Shown: piece after piece, positions 47,695 to 56,248 of the stretch | How the letters are laid out: every line of letters starts with the position of its first letter | Numbering within the stretch: position 1 is the stretch's first letter | Assembly (NCBI GenBank): GCA_035327585.1 | Contig: DAOLDD010000007.1 | Location: forward strand, 62,001 to 126,000 | Source of the DNA: JAMLJG01 sp035327585 | GTDB lineage: Bacteria; Verrucomicrobiota; Kiritimatiellia; CAIVKH01 | Length of the DNA: 64,000 bases | Direction: 5' to 3' | Position numbers and translations under genes: made by a program | The notes under the pieces: model-generated | Seen by the model: the letters and a program-made list of their open reading frames with translations, nothing else | The model's database searches: none | What the model was told of the DNA's origin: nothing

Positions 47695-48042
47695 CTACTT
47701 TTCCGTAGTTGCCGTCTCGCTCCGAATCCATGAGAGGAAATCCGGGTGCCCCCCCACGATGGGCAGCGCCACCACACACGGCGATTCATAGGAATGCAGC
47801 GCCTTCACCCGCGCAGCCAGCTGCTTGAGGTTACTTCGCCGCGTCTTGGCGACCAGCGCAACTTCGCGGCCGCGCTCAACGGCGCCTTTCCATCGATAGA
47901 TCGATTCGATGGGGCCAAGAATATTTACGCAAGCGGCCAGTCGTTCGGCGACCAGCGCGGCCGCCACGTTGCGCGCCTCCGCGCGGCTGCCCGCCGTCAT
48001 ATACACCCACATCAGTCCAGTTCGCCGCGTCTCGGTTTTCAC
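47695..48042 (-). CDS. cutA: Divalent-cation tolerance protein CutA
   Basis: This 115-residue protein has the trimeric CutA1 fold: VYMTAGSRAEARNVAAALVAERLAACVNIL, IESIYRWKGAVERGREVALVAKT, HSYESPCVVALPIVGGHPDFLSWI. The length and motifs are canonical. Its role in copper/divalent-metal tolerance is a family label; the mechanism is unclear. Confidence 0.95.
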   Translation of the reverse strand: MKTETRRTGLMWVYMTAGSRAEARNVAAALVAERLAACVNILGPIESIYRWKGAVERGREVALVAKTRRSNLKQLAARVKALHSYESPCVVALPIVGGHPDFLSWIRSETATTEK

Positions 48043-48200
48043 TCAGCCTCCAATCCCTTGCCGTTTGGGGACAAACGGGGTCCATTTTCGCGCATTTCTG
48101 CGTGACGAAATCTCACTTTTGAAAGACGAACAAGCCATATTTTGACAGTTATGGGTTTTACCATGGCCGATCCAGCCCGAAATGGTGGATATCTCACAAA

Positions 48201-48217
48201 TTGGCACGCTGCCTGCT
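48201..48217 (+). promoter_or_regulatory. Sigma-54 (-24/-12) promoter
   Basis: TTGGCACGCTGCCTGCT has GG and GC exactly 10 bp apart and the full TGGCACG -24 block, differing from consensus only at the first base of the -12 block (CTGCT for TTGCW). It lies 22 bp before the lipoprotein start. It implies RpoN plus an enhancer-binding activator encoded elsewhere. Confidence 0.72.
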
Positions 48218-48238
48218 ATTTATAGAGCCGTGGGCAGC

Positions 48239-48751
48239 ATGAAGAAACTACTCAAAGGATGCAGCGTGGTGGCACTCGGCGGGTTGCTCGTCGGATGTGG
48301 TTCGGTGAGCCACGCCTATAAGCCGAGTCAGCTCGGTAATCTGGCCGACCATCGTGGCGCCAGCGGCATTGAGGTCAATTTGAGCCCCGACAAATACCGC
48401 GCCCGAATCGGCGACCCGGTTACGTTTAAAGTCACCATCCGCAACGTCGGCACGGACCCGATCCTCTTCCCTGCCGATCCGGACCTGCTGCTGACATGGG
48501 TATATCCGGATGGCAAACGGGACAACCTGATTCGCGGCGAGCGGCGCGGGGCGGCAAAAATGCTAACCCTCGCGCCCGGCGATGAACACGTCGCGCACTC
48601 CGTCGTCACCACCTACTACTTCGACCGCGGGGGCATCCACGAGTTCCGCGCCATCGTGTACGGCGAACAACTGGCGATGAACACCGAGCGTCCCGCCTGG
48701 CAAGGCCGTGCGGTATCCAATGGATTCGGAGTCCTCTTCGAAGGGAATTAA
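48239..48751 (+). CDS. Small lipoprotein with an immunoglobulin-like fold
   Basis: The ATG at 48239 gives 170 residues with a clean lipoprotein signal (KKLLKGCSVVALGGLLVGC, lipobox LLVGC). The body is beta-rich, with IGDPVTFKVTIRNVGTDPILFPADPDLLLTWVYPDG, resembling a BsuPI-like/CARDB-type domain. Function unknown. It is transcribed from a sigma-54 promoter just upstream and closed by its own terminator, so it is probably a single-gene unit under inducible control. Confidence 0.82.
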   Translation: MKKLLKGCSVVALGGLLVGCGSVSHAYKPSQLGNLADHRGASGIEVNLSPDKYRARIGDPVTFKVTIRNVGTDPILFPADPDLLLTWVYPDGKRDNLIRGERRGAAKMLTLAPGDEHVAHSVVTTYYFDRGGIHEFRAIVYGEQLAMNTERPAWQGRAVSNGFGVLFEGN

Positions 48752-48784
48752 GACCCAGCCATAGACATCCTACAATTTAGATCT

Positions 48785-48845
48785 ACAGACGCCCCTGCGA
48801 ACCCTGCTGCCCCCCCCACCCACAGATCGCGGGGCGTCTGTTTTT
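48785..48845 (+). terminator. Rho-independent terminator after the sigma-54-controlled lipoprotein
   Basis: ACAGACGCCCC (48785-48795) pairs perfectly with GGGGCGTCTGT (48831-48841), followed by TTTT. The 35-nt loop contains a C9 run. The rest of 48846-49043 shows no gene I can support. Confidence 0.82.
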
Positions 48846-49043
48846 AAGAAGCGTGCGCAGAGCGCCCGCTCCACCCATTAGCGCCTCAACGTTCCTCGGG
48901 TGGAACGCAACCTCCGGGCGCGTTTTCCGCTCATTCGCGATTTCCCCAACGGCCCGTACTCGTGCATCCCCTGCGGGGTGCTGAAGGAAGCGCGAGCCTG
49001 GCGTCTTGTCCACCGCCTCCTTCGCGTGGTAGGTTTGGACATC

Positions 49044-49472
49044 ATGAAATCCATCGCCATCATCCTCTGCACGGTTGCACTGGCAGGCGCGGGCGCGGCG
49101 GAGCCGAAGGATACCCCGATCCAATCCCTGCCGACGCCGGGGCGGATTTCCCGGACGGTGGACGGCTGGAATGTGGAGCGGAGTGGAACCCGCCGGTTCG
49201 TTCCCGATCACCGGCTCAAAGAGGTTCCCGCCGAGGTCGCACCGATTTCCGCCATCTTCCCTGGCCGCACAGAAAAACGCCCGTGGGGTTGGGCCATTTA
49301 CACGCGGGAAGGCCGCGTCGATGTCTTTCGCAAAACCGACGGCTTCAGCGTAACCACGTCAAAAGAAACCTTCCACGCCCTGAGAACCGGTGATGGCGGC
49401 TTCCGGCTATCCCCGGGACGCACCGGCGTGCGCGAGATATCGCCTGAAGATATCAACTTCAACCGGCGGTAA
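49044..49472 (+). CDS. Exported protein of unknown function
   Basis: From the ATG at 49044 there are 142 residues with a signal peptide (KSIAIILCTVALAGAGAAE). The mature part shows no domain I recognise; it is basic, with RTVDGWNVERSGTRRFVPDHRLKEV and two tryptophans in KRPWGWAIYTREG. A start at 48900 is in frame but that extension has no signal features. Confidence 0.6.
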   Translation: MKSIAIILCTVALAGAGAAEPKDTPIQSLPTPGRISRTVDGWNVERSGTRRFVPDHRLKEVPAEVAPISAIFPGRTEKRPWGWAIYTREGRVDVFRKTDGFSVTTSKETFHALRTGDGGFRLSPGRTGVREISPEDINFNRR

Positions 49473-49509
49473 GGCGGGTTCCCCCAACCGGCGCCGAGCG
49501 CGTGGCACC

Positions 49510-51225
49510 CTACCCCAACGCCACAACCGCCCAGCTCCGCCGGGCGACGGTCACATGGCCCGGACTGGACCGGGATTTTCCGGACCAAAGATCGCTGAAG
49601 GCTTGCCTGAGTGGTAGCGAGACATCCTGGTCGCCGGCATTAAAATAGGCGCGGATCCGCTCGGTCCCGAGCCGTCGCTCGAAGGCCAGGATGCGCTCAT
49701 CGCCGGTCCGAACCCAGTGCAGGCTGCCGCGACGCAACGCGGGATGCGCGTGGCGCAGGGCGATGGCCTTCTTAACAAAAGCGCGCAACTCATGATCGGG
49801 GCGGCGGGGCCGACGCGGCGCGAGGCCGTCCACGCGATGCCGCTCGTCGTCATACAGCACGTCGTCCCACAACATCGGCTGCCGGTCGCACGGGTCGTTC
49901 GCGCCCCACATGCCCACCTCGGTCCCGTAGTACAGCATGGGCGCGCCTTGGCTGCACATCTGGTACACGATGGCCTGCCGCAAGGCCTGCCAGGCGGCGG
50001 GGCCGGGACGCCCCGTTTTGAAGGCTGGATTATGCCGGACACGCGAGGACTCAAAATATTCCGCGAACTGCTCTATCGGTTTGCTGACATTCTCCAGCAT
50101 CGTCGCCGCGCGGGCCACGTCGTGCGAGTCGAGCAGGTTCTGCAACACCGGTATGCACGCGGGCGCATAGGTGCGCCGCAATTTTTCCAGGCGCTGTCGC
50201 ACCAGCCGCGCGGGATAGCCGCCGGCATGCGGTGCGAAAAAATTCACGGCGGGATACATCCACATGTAGTTCATCACCGCGTCAAACGTGTCGCCGCGCA
50301 GGTATTCGTCGGCGAGCCCCACGATTTCCGCGGTGGTGTAGGCGTCGGGATTAATGCCCTTCACCAACTTGCGCCAGCTCCGCCAGAAACCCAGCGGCAC
50401 GCAGAACGCGACATCGAGCCGCCAGCCGTCGATGCCGTCCGACGGATCGCCGTCACCATCCGGGTCCATCCAGCGACGCGTGATATCGAAGATGTACCGG
50501 CGCACCGGCGCGGCGAGGTCGTTCTTCGTCCGCGCGAATTCCGGAAGCGCTTTGTGGCCGAACCAGCCGTCGTAATCGAACGTGCCGTCCTTCTTCCATT
50601 GCTTGATCTTGAACCAGCCGGCGTAGCGCGATTTGCGCCCGTGCTTCAGCAGGTCGCGAAAGGCGAAAAACTCGCGGCCCGTGTGGTTGAACACACCGTC
50701 GATGATGACGCGGATGCCGTGGGCGCGCGCATCTGCGAGGAATTCAGTGAAATAGCGGTCCGCCGCCGTCCAGACCCACGACGCGGGGTCCTCGGTCTCC
50801 CCTGCGCGCGCAATCTTCCGGAGATCGCCCGCGCGGTCCGGCCCGAAGGTGGGGTCGATATGGTGCATGCAGGTCGCGTCGTACTTGTGCAGGGACTGCG
50901 CCTGGAACACCGGGTTCAGATAAATCGCGTTGACCCCGAGATCCTGGAGATAGCCGAGTTTTTTTCGCACGCCGGCGAGGTCGCCGCCATAGCGCCGCAG
51001 AAATACCGTCTTCCAGAAATCGCCCGCAGGTTGTTCCCAGCGGTCCAGCGCGTACCAGTCCATGCCCCAGGGCGTGATGCGCCAGCCGGGCACCTTCCGG
51101 TCGGTGATGTCGGACAACCTGGGATCGTTCCGGCGCGTACCATTGCGGAAGCGCTCCGGAAATATCTGATACCACACCGCATCGTGCGCCCAATCGGGCA
51201 CGGTGAAATTTTTCTTCGCGGCCAT
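49510..51225 (-). CDS. Cytoplasmic GH13 alpha-amylase/neopullulanase-type glycosidase
   Basis: From ATG 51225 (GGGGAGAG site) the protein has 571 residues and no signal peptide. A GH13 catalytic barrel is complete: region I VIIDGVFNHTG; nucleophile Asp271 in GWRLDVAF; acid/base Glu300 in TTAEIVG; transition-state Asp369 in LLDSHDVAR. The N-terminal AVWYQIFPERF and the KLGYLQDLGVNAIYLNPVF motif match cyclomaltodextrinase/neopullulanase relatives. It likely cleaves imported maltodextrins (inference, supported by the secreted CBM25 protein 4 kb away). A longer ORF overlaps the rplQ terminator. Confidence 0.92.
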   Translation of the reverse strand: MAAKKNFTVPDWAHDAVWYQIFPERFRNGTRRNDPRLSDITDRKVPGWRITPWGMDWYALDRWEQPAGDFWKTVFLRRYGGDLAGVRKKLGYLQDLGVNAIYLNPVFQAQSLHKYDATCMHHIDPTFGPDRAGDLRKIARAGETEDPASWVWTAADRYFTEFLADARAHGIRVIIDGVFNHTGREFFAFRDLLKHGRKSRYAGWFKIKQWKKDGTFDYDGWFGHKALPEFARTKNDLAAPVRRYIFDITRRWMDPDGDGDPSDGIDGWRLDVAFCVPLGFWRSWRKLVKGINPDAYTTAEIVGLADEYLRGDTFDAVMNYMWMYPAVNFFAPHAGGYPARLVRQRLEKLRRTYAPACIPVLQNLLDSHDVARAATMLENVSKPIEQFAEYFESSRVRHNPAFKTGRPGPAAWQALRQAIVYQMCSQGAPMLYYGTEVGMWGANDPCDRQPMLWDDVLYDDERHRVDGLAPRRPRRPDHELRAFVKKAIALRHAHPALRRGSLHWVRTGDERILAFERRLGTERIRAYFNAGDQDVSLPLRQAFSDLWSGKSRSSPGHVTVARRSWAVVALG

Positions 51226-51260
51226 CGATTCTCTCCCCATCAAGAACGATCCACCCAACA

Positions 51261-51290
51261 AAAAGCCCCCGGCACGGGCCGGGGGCTTTT
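51261..51290 (-). terminator. Rho-independent terminator ending the ribosomal protein operon
   Basis: AAAAGCCCCCGG (51261-51272) pairs with CCGGGGGCTTTT (51279-51290) around a 6-nt loop. On the minus strand the stem is followed by a T run, so it stops transcription coming from rplQ. Confidence 0.88.
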
Positions 51291-51306
51291 GCAATTTGCC
51301 TGAAGG

Positions 51307-51750
51307 CTACTTCGCCGCGGCGGCTTCCTTGTCGCCGGCCGTTTTGGCGCCGCCCTTCGCATCCTTGTCCGCCTTCTTTTTCGGCGGCTTCGGCACGAAA
51401 TCGACGAACTCCAGAATGGCCATTTCCGAGCTGTCGCTGGCACGTTTGCCCAGCTTCATGATCCGGGTGTAGCCGCCCGCGCGGTCCTTCATGGCCGGCC
51501 CGACCGAACCGAACAGGGTTGTGACCGCTTCGTCCTGCCGCAGGATCGAGCTCGCGCGGCGGCGGCTGTGCAGGGTGTTGCGCTTGGCCAGGGTCACCAT
51601 GCGTTCCGCCAGGCTGCGCGCGGCTTTCGCCTTGGGCAGCGTGGTGGTGATGCGGCGGGCCTTGAGCAGGTTGCACACCAGCCCGGACAGCAGCGCGTCG
51701 CGGTGCGCGGACGTGCGGCCCAGCTTGATGGTTTTATTACGATGCCTCAT
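51307..51750 (-). CDS. rplQ: 50S ribosomal protein L17
   Basis: This 147-residue L17 has MRHRNKTIKLGRTSAHRDALLSGLVCNLL, the canonical start, with RITTTLPKAKAARSLAERMVTLAK and YTRIMKL. A charged lysine/alanine tail of about 35 residues extends the usual 115-125. It is the last gene of the operon, after rpoA. Confidence 0.97.
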   Translation of the reverse strand: MRHRNKTIKLGRTSAHRDALLSGLVCNLLKARRITTTLPKAKAARSLAERMVTLAKRNTLHSRRRASSILRQDEAVTTLFGSVGPAMKDRAGGYTRIMKLGKRASDSSEMAILEFVDFVPKPPKKKADKDAKGGAKTAGDKEAAAAK

Positions 51751-51771
51751 GACACAATCTCCGGAAACGGA

Positions 51772-52788
51772 TTATTCGCGACGAAGGGCTTCGCCCGGCA
51801 GCGGCTTGAGCAATTCCGGGTCGAGCGTCATGCCGAGGGACAGACCGAGCTCCTCGAGCTTGGCCTTGATCTCGTTGAGCGACTTCTTGCCGAAGTTGCG
51901 GTACTTGAGCATTTCCGCCTCGCTCTTCTGCGCCAGTTCGCCGACGGTCGTAATGTTGGCGTTGTTGAGGCAGTTGGCGGCGCGGACACTGAGTTCGATT
52001 TCGTTGACGCTCATGCCGAGCTTCTTGCGCAGGTCGTCGCGTTCGGCGTCGATCTGCTTCTCGCTCTCTTCGAATTCAATGAGGTCCTTGTCGTAGCTGA
52101 CGAAGACGTCGAGGTGATGGCGCAGGATGGCGGCGGACATGGTCAGCGCCTCGTCCGGGGCCACGCGGCCGTCGGTCCAGACTTCGAGGACCAGTTTGTC
52201 GTAGTCCGTGCGGCGGCCGACGCGCGTATTCTCGACGGCGTAGGAGACGCGGCGGACGGGCGAGAAGAGGGAGTCAATCGGGATCAGCCCGATTTCCTGG
52301 TCATCCTTCTTGTTCCAATCGGCCGGGCAGTAGCCGCGACCGATGCGCACTTCGAGTTCCGCCTCGAATTTGCCATCCTTGTCGAGGGTGCAGATGTGGT
52401 GGTCCGGGTTGAGGACCTCCAGCATGCCGTCGGTCTGGATGTCCTTTGCGGTCACGTCGCCAGGACCCTTGACGCTGATGCGCACGCGGCGCACATCGCG
52501 GGAGAACGACTTGAGCAGGACCTTTTTGAGGTTGAGGATGATGTCCGTGACGTCTTCCACGACGCCCGGCAGCGAGCCGAACTCATGGAGCGCGCCGTCG
52601 ATGCGGATGGACGAAATGGCCGCGCCTTCCAGCGAGGACAACAACACGCGGCGAAGCGAGTTTCCGATGGTGCGACCGTAGCCGGCCTCGAAAGGCTCGG
52701 CGATGAATTTGGCGTACGTGGACGTGGCTTCGGCCTCGTCCTTGGTGATGCGCTTCGGCATTTCGAAGCGACCGAGTCTGCGTGGCAT
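51772..52788 (-). CDS. rpoA: DNA-directed RNA polymerase subunit alpha
   Basis: The 338-residue alpha subunit has an N-terminal dimerisation domain (EPFEAGYGRTIGNSLRRVLLSSLEGAAI) and a C-terminal DNA-contact domain of two helix-hairpin-helix motifs (SVRAANCLNNANITTVGELAQKSEAE and LKYRNFGKKSLNEIKAKLEELG). It is in the standard position between rpsD and rplQ. Confidence 0.98.
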   Translation of the reverse strand: MPRRLGRFEMPKRITKDEAEATSTYAKFIAEPFEAGYGRTIGNSLRRVLLSSLEGAAISSIRIDGALHEFGSLPGVVEDVTDIILNLKKVLLKSFSRDVRRVRISVKGPGDVTAKDIQTDGMLEVLNPDHHICTLDKDGKFEAELEVRIGRGYCPADWNKKDDQEIGLIPIDSLFSPVRRVSYAVENTRVGRRTDYDKLVLEVWTDGRVAPDEALTMSAAILRHHLDVFVSYDKDLIEFEESEKQIDAERDDLRKKLGMSVNEIELSVRAANCLNNANITTVGELAQKSEAEMLKYRNFGKKSLNEIKAKLEELGLSLGMTLDPELLKPLPGEALRRE

Positions 52789-52802
52789 GTTTCTTCCTCC
52801 CA

Positions 52803-52823
52803 GGGCCGGGAGTGAGCCGGCCC
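52803..52823 (-). other. Hairpin between rpsD and rpoA
   Basis: GGGCCGG (52803-52809) pairs with CCGGCCC (52817-52823) in the 68-bp gap. It could be a processing or translational control element, but no terminator tail follows. Confidence 0.3.
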
Positions 52824-52856
52824 GTATGGTGTTTGTTTTTCCGAACGGCGCGGCGG

Positions 52857-53483
52857 CTACTTGGAGTACAACTCGACGACCAGCTGCTCATTGACCGCCG
52901 GGGCGATCTCATCGCGGCTGGGCACCTTGACGACCGTGCCTTCGAAATTGGTTTTGTTCAGCTGCAGCCAGGGCACGACGCCGCGGCTCTCCGCGGTGTC
53001 CATCCACTGGCCGGAATACTGGCGGCTCTGCGCGCGGTCGCGCACGCGGACCACGTCGCCTTCCTTGCAGATGGCGGACGGGATGTCGACCTTGCGGCCA
53101 TTCACTTCGATGTGGCCATGGGTGACGAACTGGCGGGCCGCTTTGCGGGACGGCGCGAAACCGAAGCGGTACACGAGATTGTCGAGGCGCAGCTCCAACA
53201 TCTGGAGGAGCTTCTCGCCCGTGATGCCGCGGGCCTGCAACGCGCGGTGGAACAGGTTGCGGAATTGCGTTTCCTGCAGCCCGTAGGTGCGGCGGAGCTT
53301 CTGCTTCTCGCGCAACTGCGTGCCGTAGTCGGACATCTTGCTGCGGCGCTGGCCATGCTGGCCGGGCACCGGGGCGCCCTGCTCGATCGGGCACTTCGCC
53401 ATGTAGCAGCGATCGCCCTTCAAAAACAGTTTCTGCCCTTCACGGCGGCAGAGTTTGCACGAAGCTTCGGTATAACGACCCAT
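52857..53483 (-). CDS. rpsD: 30S ribosomal protein S4
   Basis: This 208-residue S4 has an N-terminal zinc-type cysteine set (CKLCRREG...CYMAKCPIEQG), i.e. the C+ form. The S4 RNA-binding domain follows (LDNLVYRFGFAPSRKAARQFVTHGHIEVNG). It nucleates 30S assembly and represses the alpha operon in many bacteria. Confidence 0.98.
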   Translation of the reverse strand: MGRYTEASCKLCRREGQKLFLKGDRCYMAKCPIEQGAPVPGQHGQRRSKMSDYGTQLREKQKLRRTYGLQETQFRNLFHRALQARGITGEKLLQMLELRLDNLVYRFGFAPSRKAARQFVTHGHIEVNGRKVDIPSAICKEGDVVRVRDRAQSRQYSGQWMDTAESRGVVPWLQLNKTNFEGTVVKVPSRDEIAPAVNEQLVVELYSK

Positions 53484-53495
53484 GGTGGCTCCTGA

Positions 53496-53996
53496 TCAGA
53501 CGCGGCGACGTTTCGGCGCCCGGCAGCCGTTGTGCGGCATGGGCGTTACGTCTTTGATGGATGTGACGGTGAGGCCGGCGGCCTGCAGGGCGCGAATGGC
53601 GGATTCACGGCCGGCGCCCGGGCCCTGCACCCGGACTTCGACCTCTTGCAAACCGTGGTTGATGGCCTGGCGCGCGGCGTCCTGGGAGGCCATCGTGGCG
53701 GCGAACGCGGTGCTCTTGCGCGAGCCCTTGAAACCACTGCGGCCCGCGGTGCTCCACGAAATGACCGCACCGCGCATGTCGGTGATGGAAACCATCGTAT
53801 TGTTGAAGGTTGCGATGATGTGCACGATCCCGACCGGCACGTGCTTCGCACCCTTGATCTTGACCTTCTTGACCGGCTTGGACTCGTCGCCCGCCATGAC
53901 ATCGGCGGCGGTCGTGGGCACGGCTTCGGCCGGCTTGGCGGCTTCGGCAGCCGGCGCGGCGGCTTTGGCCTTTTTCTCTTCTTTTTCTTCGCTCAT
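53496..53996 (-). CDS. rpsK: 30S ribosomal protein S11 with N-terminal extension
   Basis: The S11 core (about 120 residues; VHIIATFNNTMVSITDMRGAVISWSTAG, then GCRAPKRRRV at the end) is preceded by about 45 extra residues rich in Lys, Glu and Ala (EEKEEKKAKAAAPAAEAAK...). Normal S11 is about 129 residues. The start is supported by position relative to rpsM; internal ATGs (for example MAGDES) are alternatives. Confidence 0.95.
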   Translation of the reverse strand: MSEEKEEKKAKAAAPAAEAAKPAEAVPTTAADVMAGDESKPVKKVKIKGAKHVPVGIVHIIATFNNTMVSITDMRGAVISWSTAGRSGFKGSRKSTAFAATMASQDAARQAINHGLQEVEVRVQGPGAGRESAIRALQAAGLTVTSIKDVTPMPHNGCRAPKRRRV

Positions 53997-54029
53997 CGAT
54001 TCAATTCCTTGTCAACCGGTTCGGTTGGA

Positions 54030-54419
54030 TTACTTGGCCGCGGTCCGGGCTTCCTTGCCGCGGACGGCGCCAACCGTCTTGCGCGGACCCTTGCGGGTGC
54101 GGGCGTTGGTGCTGGTGCGCTGGCCGCGGACCGGCAACCCCTTGCGGTGACGCGAGCCGCGGTAGCTGTTGATCGCGATCAGGCGGCGAATGTTCGAGGC
54201 CACTTCGCGGCGCAGATCGCCTTCCAGCCGGAACTCGCCCAGCGCCTTCGAGATGTTGGCCGTCTCTTCGTCGGTCAAATCGTCGGCTTTTTTCAGCGGA
54301 TCAATTCCCAGCTTCTCCACCAGCAGGCGGGACCGGGCCGGACCGATGCCGTGGATATAGCGCAAGGCATACTCCACCCGCTTCTTGCCCGGAACATCAA
54401 CACCCAGAATACGCGGCAT
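54030..54419 (-). CDS. rpsM: 30S ribosomal protein S13
   Basis: This 129-residue S13 has PRILGVDVPGKKRVEYALRYIHGIGPARSRLL and the C-terminal RHRKGLPVRGQRTSTNARTRKGPRK tail that contacts the tRNA sites and the 50S subunit. Standard length. Confidence 0.98.
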   Translation of the reverse strand: MPRILGVDVPGKKRVEYALRYIHGIGPARSRLLVEKLGIDPLKKADDLTDEETANISKALGEFRLEGDLRREVASNIRRLIAINSYRGSRHRKGLPVRGQRTSTNARTRKGPRKTVGAVRGKEARTAAK

Positions 54420-54436
54420 ATCGCTCTCCTAAAAAA

Positions 54437-54550
54437 TCAACCCTGGCGCTGTTTGTGGCGGGGGTTGGTGCAAATGACACGCACCACGCCCTTGCGCCGG
54501 ATTACCTTGCAGCGCTCGCAAATTCGACGAACCGACGTTCTAACTTTCAT
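54437..54550 (-). CDS. rpmJ: 50S ribosomal protein L36
   Basis: This 37-residue L36 reads MKVRTSVRRICERCK and ends with VVRVICTNPRHKQRQG. The C-x2-C...C-x4-H zinc site marks the C+ form. It is easily missed because of its length. It overlaps the end of infA by 11 bp. Confidence 0.95.
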   Translation of the reverse strand: MKVRTSVRRICERCKVIRRKGVVRVICTNPRHKQRQG

Positions 54551-54794
54551 GGCCCAAAATTTCCGTTTCCGTGTCCACTATTTTGCCTACCGACATATCG
54601 TAGGGAGACAGGCGAACCCGCACCCGGTCGCCCGGCCGCAAATCCGAATCCATCGCCCCGCCCGGAGGCCGGTACGCCACTATTTCATGCCCATTATCGA
54701 GCTGTGCGCGAAAAGCCCGCGTGTGTAACACAGCGTCAACGCGCGCGTCCAGCACAATTGTCTCTTCTTTTCCGTTTTCTTTTTCCCGCTCCAT
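54540..54794 (-). CDS. infA: Translation initiation factor IF-1
   Basis: This 84-residue OB-fold protein has TIVLDARVDAVLHTRAFRAQLDNGHEIVA and LRPGDRVRVRLSPYDMSVGKIV. IF-1 is usually about 72 residues. The extra length comes from an N-terminal EREKENGKE stretch of border-repeat composition and a C-terminal tail (DTETEILGHES). It is atypical in mid-sequence (YRPPGGAMDSD for AHISGKMR), but synteny with rpmJ, map and adk supports the call. Confidence 0.88.
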   Translation of the reverse strand: MEREKENGKEETIVLDARVDAVLHTRAFRAQLDNGHEIVAYRPPGGAMDSDLRPGDRVRVRLSPYDMSVGKIVDTETEILGHES

Positions 54795-54824
54795 GTTCCC
54801 GCGCGACCCCGCCTTCCGACAGGG

Positions 54825-55589
54825 CTATTTCACCGCCGGCGCCGGGGCCCGTGTCAGGATCTCCGCATATCCATCCATCACCGCCACCGTGTGCTCGACG
54901 TGAGCCGAGGGAAGGCGATCCAGCGTGGTCACCGTCCACCCATCCGACAACACCTCAACATCGGCTCCACCCAAATTCACCATCGGCTCGATTGCCAGCG
55001 TCATGCCCGCCTTCAATTTCGGACCCCGTCCCGGGGGGCCGTAATTGGGGATCTGCGGCTCTTCATGCATGCTGCGCCCCACCCCGTGCCCGACGAACTC
55101 GCGGACCACGGAGAAGCCGGCTTGTACGACGGTCTGCTCGATCGCGTTCGAAACGTCCGACAGGCGTCCCCCCGCCACCGCGCGCGCAATACCTTTTTCC
55201 AGCGCCTCTTCCGCGACCCGCACCAGGCGGACCAGCTTCGGATCGGTCACGCCGACCATCACCGTGGTCGCCGTGTCGCCAATAAATCCTTCAAAGATCA
55301 CGCCCACATCCACGCTCACCAGATCGCCGACCTGGATGCGCTGGGGACCGGGAATTCCATGCACCACCACATTGTTCACCGAGGTGCAGATGTGCCCCGG
55401 GAACCCGCGATAGCCGAAGAAGGCACTCCGTGCGCCGACCTTCGCCATCATCTCGCGCGCGTAATCGTCAAGCTCAGCCGTGGACACGCCCGGCGCCATC
55501 TTCCGCGCCAGTTCCTCCCGGATTCGGGCCGCCACCTGGCCGCTGGCGCGCATGCGCTCCAGTTCTTCCGGCGTCTTGATGATGATCAT
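54825..55589 (-). CDS. map: Methionine aminopeptidase type I
   Basis: This 254-residue enzyme removes N-terminal Met. The metal ligands are visible in VDVGVIFEGFIGDTATT (two Asp), the GHGVGRSMHEEPQIPN His, FEGH-like EPMVNLGG Glu and VEHTVAVMD Glu. Its start overlaps the adk stop by 4 bp. Confidence 0.97.
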   Translation of the reverse strand: MIIIKTPEELERMRASGQVAARIREELARKMAPGVSTAELDDYAREMMAKVGARSAFFGYRGFPGHICTSVNNVVVHGIPGPQRIQVGDLVSVDVGVIFEGFIGDTATTVMVGVTDPKLVRLVRVAEEALEKGIARAVAGGRLSDVSNAIEQTVVQAGFSVVREFVGHGVGRSMHEEPQIPNYGPPGRGPKLKAGMTLAIEPMVNLGGADVEVLSDGWTVTTLDRLPSAHVEHTVAVMDGYAEILTRAPAPAVK

Positions 55590-56239
55590 CCTGACGCCTG
55601 GTTCAACTGCTTCACAATCTGCTCTTCCGTCTCCAGGCGGTCGCGCGCGTCCACCATCACATACAAATTCTTGCGCTGGTAGTACTCCACCAGCGGAGCG
55701 GTTTCGCGCTCGAAGACATCCAGCCGGTTGGCCACCGTCACCTCGTTATCGTCGGCCCGCTGGTAAACCTCGCCCCCGCACACGTCGCACACATTGTCGA
55801 CCTTCGGGCGCATGCCCACGAGGTTGTAGACCGCGCCGCACTGGCGGCAGACGCGGCGGTTCGAAATCCGGCGGATAATCAGGTCGCGCGGCGCGTCCAG
55901 CATGAAGACGTGCGTCAGCATTCCGCCGCATTCGGCCAGCATGCCGTCCAGCAGCTCCGCCTGGCGCACATTGCGGGGGAACCCATCAAACATATAGCAA
56001 TCATCGGCGCCGCCGGCCTGGAGGCGTTCGCGCACGAGCCGGATGATCACATCATCCGGAACCAGCTCGCCCCGCTCCATGAAGCTCTTGGCTTCACGGC
56101 CCACGGTCGTTCCGGCGCGGATCGCTTCACGCAGCATGTCGCCGGTGGAAATGTGGACGATGCCGATCTGGCGCTTGAGATCCTCGGCCACGGTGCCCTT
56201 GCCCGCTCCCGGCGCGCCCAACAGGATGATCGCTTTCAT
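55586..56239 (-). CDS. adk: Adenylate kinase
   Basis: This 217-residue enzyme has P-loop ILLGAPGAGKGTVAEDL, AMP site HISTGDMLREA, DGFPRNVRQAELLD, and a LID domain with a four-Cys zinc site (VCRQCGAVYN...CDVCGG). It interconverts AMP, ADP and ATP. Standard secY-adk-map-infA order. Confidence 0.98.
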   Translation of the reverse strand: MKAIILLGAPGAGKGTVAEDLKRQIGIVHISTGDMLREAIRAGTTVGREAKSFMERGELVPDDVIIRLVRERLQAGGADDCYMFDGFPRNVRQAELLDGMLAECGGMLTHVFMLDAPRDLIIRRISNRRVCRQCGAVYNLVGMRPKVDNVCDVCGGEVYQRADDNEVTVANRLDVFERETAPLVEYYQRKNLYVMVDARDRLETEEQIVKQLNQASG

Positions 56240-56248
56240 CGCCGTCTC

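Noticed and set aside
49717..51303. 528-codon frame antisense to the amylase
   Set aside because: Amylase catalytic residues are all present on the other strand.
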